DNA of 8,614 nt. It comes from Sphingobacteriales bacterium (GTDB taxonomy: Bacteria > Bacteroidota > Bacteroidia > Chitinophagales > Chitinophagaceae). A model generated the notes under the pieces. The model saw nothing but the letters and a program-made list of their open reading frames with translations. It was not told the origin of the DNA and searched no databases. The stretch covers positions 1 to 8,614 of the forward strand of contig REAQ01000169.1 of the NCBI GenBank assembly GCA_004294195.1. The letters run 5' to 3'. Below, one piece after another: positions 6,549 through 8,614 of the stretch. The stretch's first letter is position 1, and every line of letters starts with the position of its first letter. The position numbers and the translations under genes were made by a program.

Positions 6549-6563
6549 ACCTGGTCCAATAAA

Positions 6564-7598
6564 TCACTCTTTCACATAAAGATTTTCGGAGACTGCAATG
6601 GAAAGTCCTGGGGCCGGGGTGGTAAACCAAATGCGACCAGCATCATAGTTCAGTCCGCTGGCCAGATCCGTTTTAAGCAATAAAGGACCGTCTGCATCCA
6701 GGTGATCCAACATTGGAGACAGATGAATCAAGGCAGATGTGCCGATGGATGACTCATTCATGCAGCCCAACATGACCTGCAAGCCCAGGTTACGGGCTTG
6801 TTTGATCATCCGCCGGGCGGGGGTGATTCCACTACATTTAGTGAGTTTGATATTTATCCCGTGAAAATGGTCTTTACACTTTGCAACATCCTGTTCTGCC
6901 ACGCAGGATTCATCCGCAAAGAGCGGAATTGAGGACGCCTGAAACAGCTTTGCCATTCCTTCCCAGTTATCCTTAGCCAGCGGTTGTTCTACCAATTCCA
7001 CACCAAGGCCCTCCATAACGGGTATTTTTTCCAAGGCTTGTTCAAGGGTCCATCCGGCATTGGCATCCACCCGCAATGGAGCTTTCGTATGCCGACGCAG
7101 TTCAGCGAGCATCTCCATATCGCCATCAAACCCAACTTTCACTTTATACACAGGCCATGGATTCTCTTTCATCTTGGAGATCATCTGCTCAGTGGAATCT
7201 ATTCCGATGGTATAGTCAGTAAGCGGTGCTTTGGAGGGATCCAACTGCCAAATTTGATACAATGGCTTCCCAATCATTTTCCCCCACAAATCCCATCCTG
7301 CCATATCCAGCGCACAAACAAGGAAAGGGTTGCGAGGAAACAGATGGTGGAGAAAATGCCAGTATCGTTCCGGATCGGTAAGCGCAAATTTCTCCAATAC
7401 AGGTCTTTTAGCTTCAAGATCTCTGATCATGGATTCCACCGTGACCTCATAGTAATTTATCGCCGGGGCTTCACCATATCCCTTGAGTCCCCTCCACTCC
7501 AATTCTACCACAAGGGTTGGCTGGTGCGTCTTGGTGCCCTTGGATATCGTGAACGGATACACGAAAGGTAGTGCATGAGAATAGTGGTTCAGTTTCAT
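6564..7598 (-). CDS. dipeptide epimerase (L-Ala-D/L-Glu epimerase type), enolase superfamily
   Basis: The 344-residue protein belongs to the muconate-lactonizing-enzyme subgroup of the enolase superfamily. Such epimerases invert the second residue of dipeptides, typically converting the murein fragment L-Ala-D-Glu to L-Ala-L-Glu for reuse in the cytoplasm. The N-terminal capping domain covers about 1-110 and the barrel the rest. Visible catalytic and metal residues are Lys152 and Lys154 in YKVKVG, Asp178 in RVDAN, Glu204 in VEQP, Asp229 in ADES and Lys251 in NIKLTK. The segment DADGP (301-305) supplies a DxD pair, a feature of dipeptide-specific members that holds the substrate amino group. 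LGCMNESSIG (277-286) is also typical. Its ATG overlaps the malQ stop (ATGA, 7598-7595), so translation is probably coupled. Exact dipeptide specificity is uncertain, since relatives accept other dipeptides. Confidence 0.92.
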   Translation of the reverse strand: MKLNHYSHALPFVYPFTISKGTKTHQPTLVVELEWRGLKGYGEAPAINYYEVTVESMIRDLEAKRPVLEKFALTDPERYWHFLHHLFPRNPFLVCALDMAGWDLWGKMIGKPLYQIWQLDPSKAPLTDYTIGIDSTEQMISKMKENPWPVYKVKVGFDGDMEMLAELRRHTKAPLRVDANAGWTLEQALEKIPVMEGLGVELVEQPLAKDNWEGMAKLFQASSIPLFADESCVAEQDVAKCKDHFHGINIKLTKCSGITPARRMIKQARNLGLQVMLGCMNESSIGTSALIHLSPMLDHLDADGPLLLKTDLASGLNYDAGRIWFTTPAPGLSIAVSENLYVKE

Positions 7599-8614
7599 GC
7601 GCGTCCGCTGGCGTTAACCAATAACTTTAATGCTGCAGTGTACTCTTTCTGACGCAGGAGTTCTTCCAATGAGACATGCATTCTATATCGCCAGTAATGT
7701 TTCGGATTGGCCGGTACATTGATACGCTCACTATGAGGATCGGGCTTACGCAGTTTTTCATCGATCCCAAACAGATCCTGCACCTGAAATACGCTCCACA
7801 TCGCAGGAGAATACAAATGTTGGATCACGATGGCCCTATTAATCCAGGCTTCGCAATAAAATGGTGCTTCACCATATTGCCCCAATTCATTGTTGAAGAA
7901 TCTCTGCGTCCTGGAACGCTCTTCCTCCCACCAACCTCTGATGGTACTCATGTCGTGGGTTGAAGGGGTCACCACACTTAGGTATGGCGCCTCACTAGGA
8001 TGGAAAAATTCTTTCTTGCTGTCTTTGGGCATACGTTGTATCTCAAGACTTAAGAAGCCGAGTTGCTGCATCACATCCGGCACACATGCAGGTACCATGC
8101 CGAGGTCCTCACCACAAATCAACATTTCACTTGCCCGCTTCAAAGCCGGCAACTTTTGCATGGCTTCCTTGCGCCAGAACTCATCCTGCCTCCGGAAGAA
8201 ATAATCTACATACAAATCCTGTAATTGCTGTTGCGCATAACCGTCCAGGTATTTGTAAGAAAAGGTTTGTTGCATATTGAACCTGAAATGGAAATCAGCG
8301 CCCTGAGAGTCTTTATGCTCAAACAGGATCACGTTTGAAATCAGGTCAAACAAACCAAACTTGATCCGCTCATTTTCTTCCACACCGGGTAGCATTGCGA
8401 AATGGGACTCAATTTTCTTCTGCGTATTGAACGCCTCTTTCAATGCATAGGTTCCATCTCCATTGGCCAACAGAAAAGGCTTGAACTTCTTTTCATCCGG
8501 ACCAAACATTTCCCAGAGGATGGCATCATTGATGAAAGGTGTCGTATATCGATTGGCGTCAAAAGGTATATGTCTCTGGTGAAACTCACTAATATGTACC
8601 GGAATGGCGGGAAC
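7595..8614 (-). CDS. malQ: 4-alpha-glucanotransferase (GH77), C-terminal part, runs off the window
   Basis: MalQ (amylomaltase) transfers alpha-1,4-glucan chains between maltooligosaccharides and releases glucose, in maltose and glycogen metabolism. The window holds the last 339 residues; the frame is open to base 8614. Near the edge, VPAIPVHISEF and FDANRYTTPF match the segment that follows the nucleophile motif (RIDH..G) in the long, DPE2-like branch, so the nucleophile should lie just outside. The acid/base Glu is in GEDLG (fragment residues 168-172) and the transition-state Asp in THD (219-221). RINVPANPKHYWRYRMH (about 297-313) is the usual late motif. Bacteroidota members of this branch are generally about 900 residues with N-terminal starch-binding modules, so those would lie beyond the window. 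It overlaps the epimerase gene by four bases. Confidence 0.93.
   Translation of the reverse strand, partial: VPAIPVHISEFHQRHIPFDANRYTTPFINDAILWEMFGPDEKKFKPFLLANGDGTYALKEAFNTQKKIESHFAMLPGVEENERIKFGLFDLISNVILFEHKDSQGADFHFRFNMQQTFSYKYLDGYAQQQLQDLYVDYFFRRQDEFWRKEAMQKLPALKRASEMLICGEDLGMVPACVPDVMQQLGFLSLEIQRMPKDSKKEFFHPSEAPYLSVVTPSTHDMSTIRGWWEEERSRTQRFFNNELGQYGEAPFYCEAWINRAIVIQHLYSPAMWSVFQVQDLFGIDEKLRKPDPHSERINVPANPKHYWRYRMHVSLEELLRQKEYTAALKLLVNASGRA

Noticed and set aside
6388..6579. 63-codon plus-strand frame containing DVAQPGSALRLARRGSRFES
   Set aside because: This is the familiar false translation of a proline-type tRNA gene. The DNA folds as a tRNA-like cloverleaf, so no protein is called.
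6984..7571. 195-codon plus-strand frame antisense to the dipeptide epimerase
   Set aside because: It mirrors a well-conserved gene on the other strand and shows no domain, signal peptide or plausible start context.
1..8614. Search by eye for CRISPR repeats, insertion-sequence ends, transposases, integrases, toxin-antitoxin or defence genes
   Set aside because: No regularly spaced repeats, terminal inverted repeats or recognisable protein motifs of these kinds were seen.

Overview
The window looks like chromosomal DNA of a Bacteroidota bacterium, most likely in or near the Chitinophagaceae. The clues are a TonB-dependent receptor with an N-terminal carboxypeptidase-D-like regulatory domain, a SecG with a Thr/Pro-rich tail, a long (DPE2-type) 4-alpha-glucanotransferase, a lone Bacteroidota-type AraC-family HTH protein, promoter -7 elements of the form TAnnTTTG, and no clear Shine-Dalgarno sites. 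I assign family names from recognisable motifs; no database search was possible.

Layout. Positions 1-237 hold the end of a PDZ-containing reading frame whose last ~20 residues do not look like the rest of a PDZ protease. secG (239-592) follows, then a strong intrinsic terminator. Next come mltG (663-1688), a YihY/BrkB-like membrane protein (1698-2654, GTG start 9 nt after mltG) and a creatininase-family amidohydrolase (2755-3480). A TonB-dependent outer-membrane receptor (3507-5858) has its own apparent promoter. A small AraC-type DNA-binding protein (5890-6282, minus strand) converges on the receptor. A tRNA-Pro(TGG)-like cloverleaf with a defective acceptor stem lies at about 6475-6548. The minus-strand pair malQ (C-terminal part, 8614-7595) and dipeptide epimerase (7598-6564) overlap by ATGA.

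How the genes fit together. SecG (protein export) and MltG (glycan-strand termination in peptidoglycan) are envelope housekeeping. The dipeptide epimerase probably recycles L-Ala-D-Glu from murein peptides, although it is cotranslated with an alpha-glucan enzyme. The receptor plus convergent AraC-type regulator resembles an uptake locus, but there is no SusD partner or transporter in the window.

I found no CRISPR array, insertion sequence, phage module or recognisable defence system. Most of the window is ordinary core genome. The parts that deserve attention are the odd reading-frame junction at the left edge, the abnormal tRNA-like gene, and the small regulator with its promoter region. No stretch longer than 300 bases lacks a gene or RNA feature.
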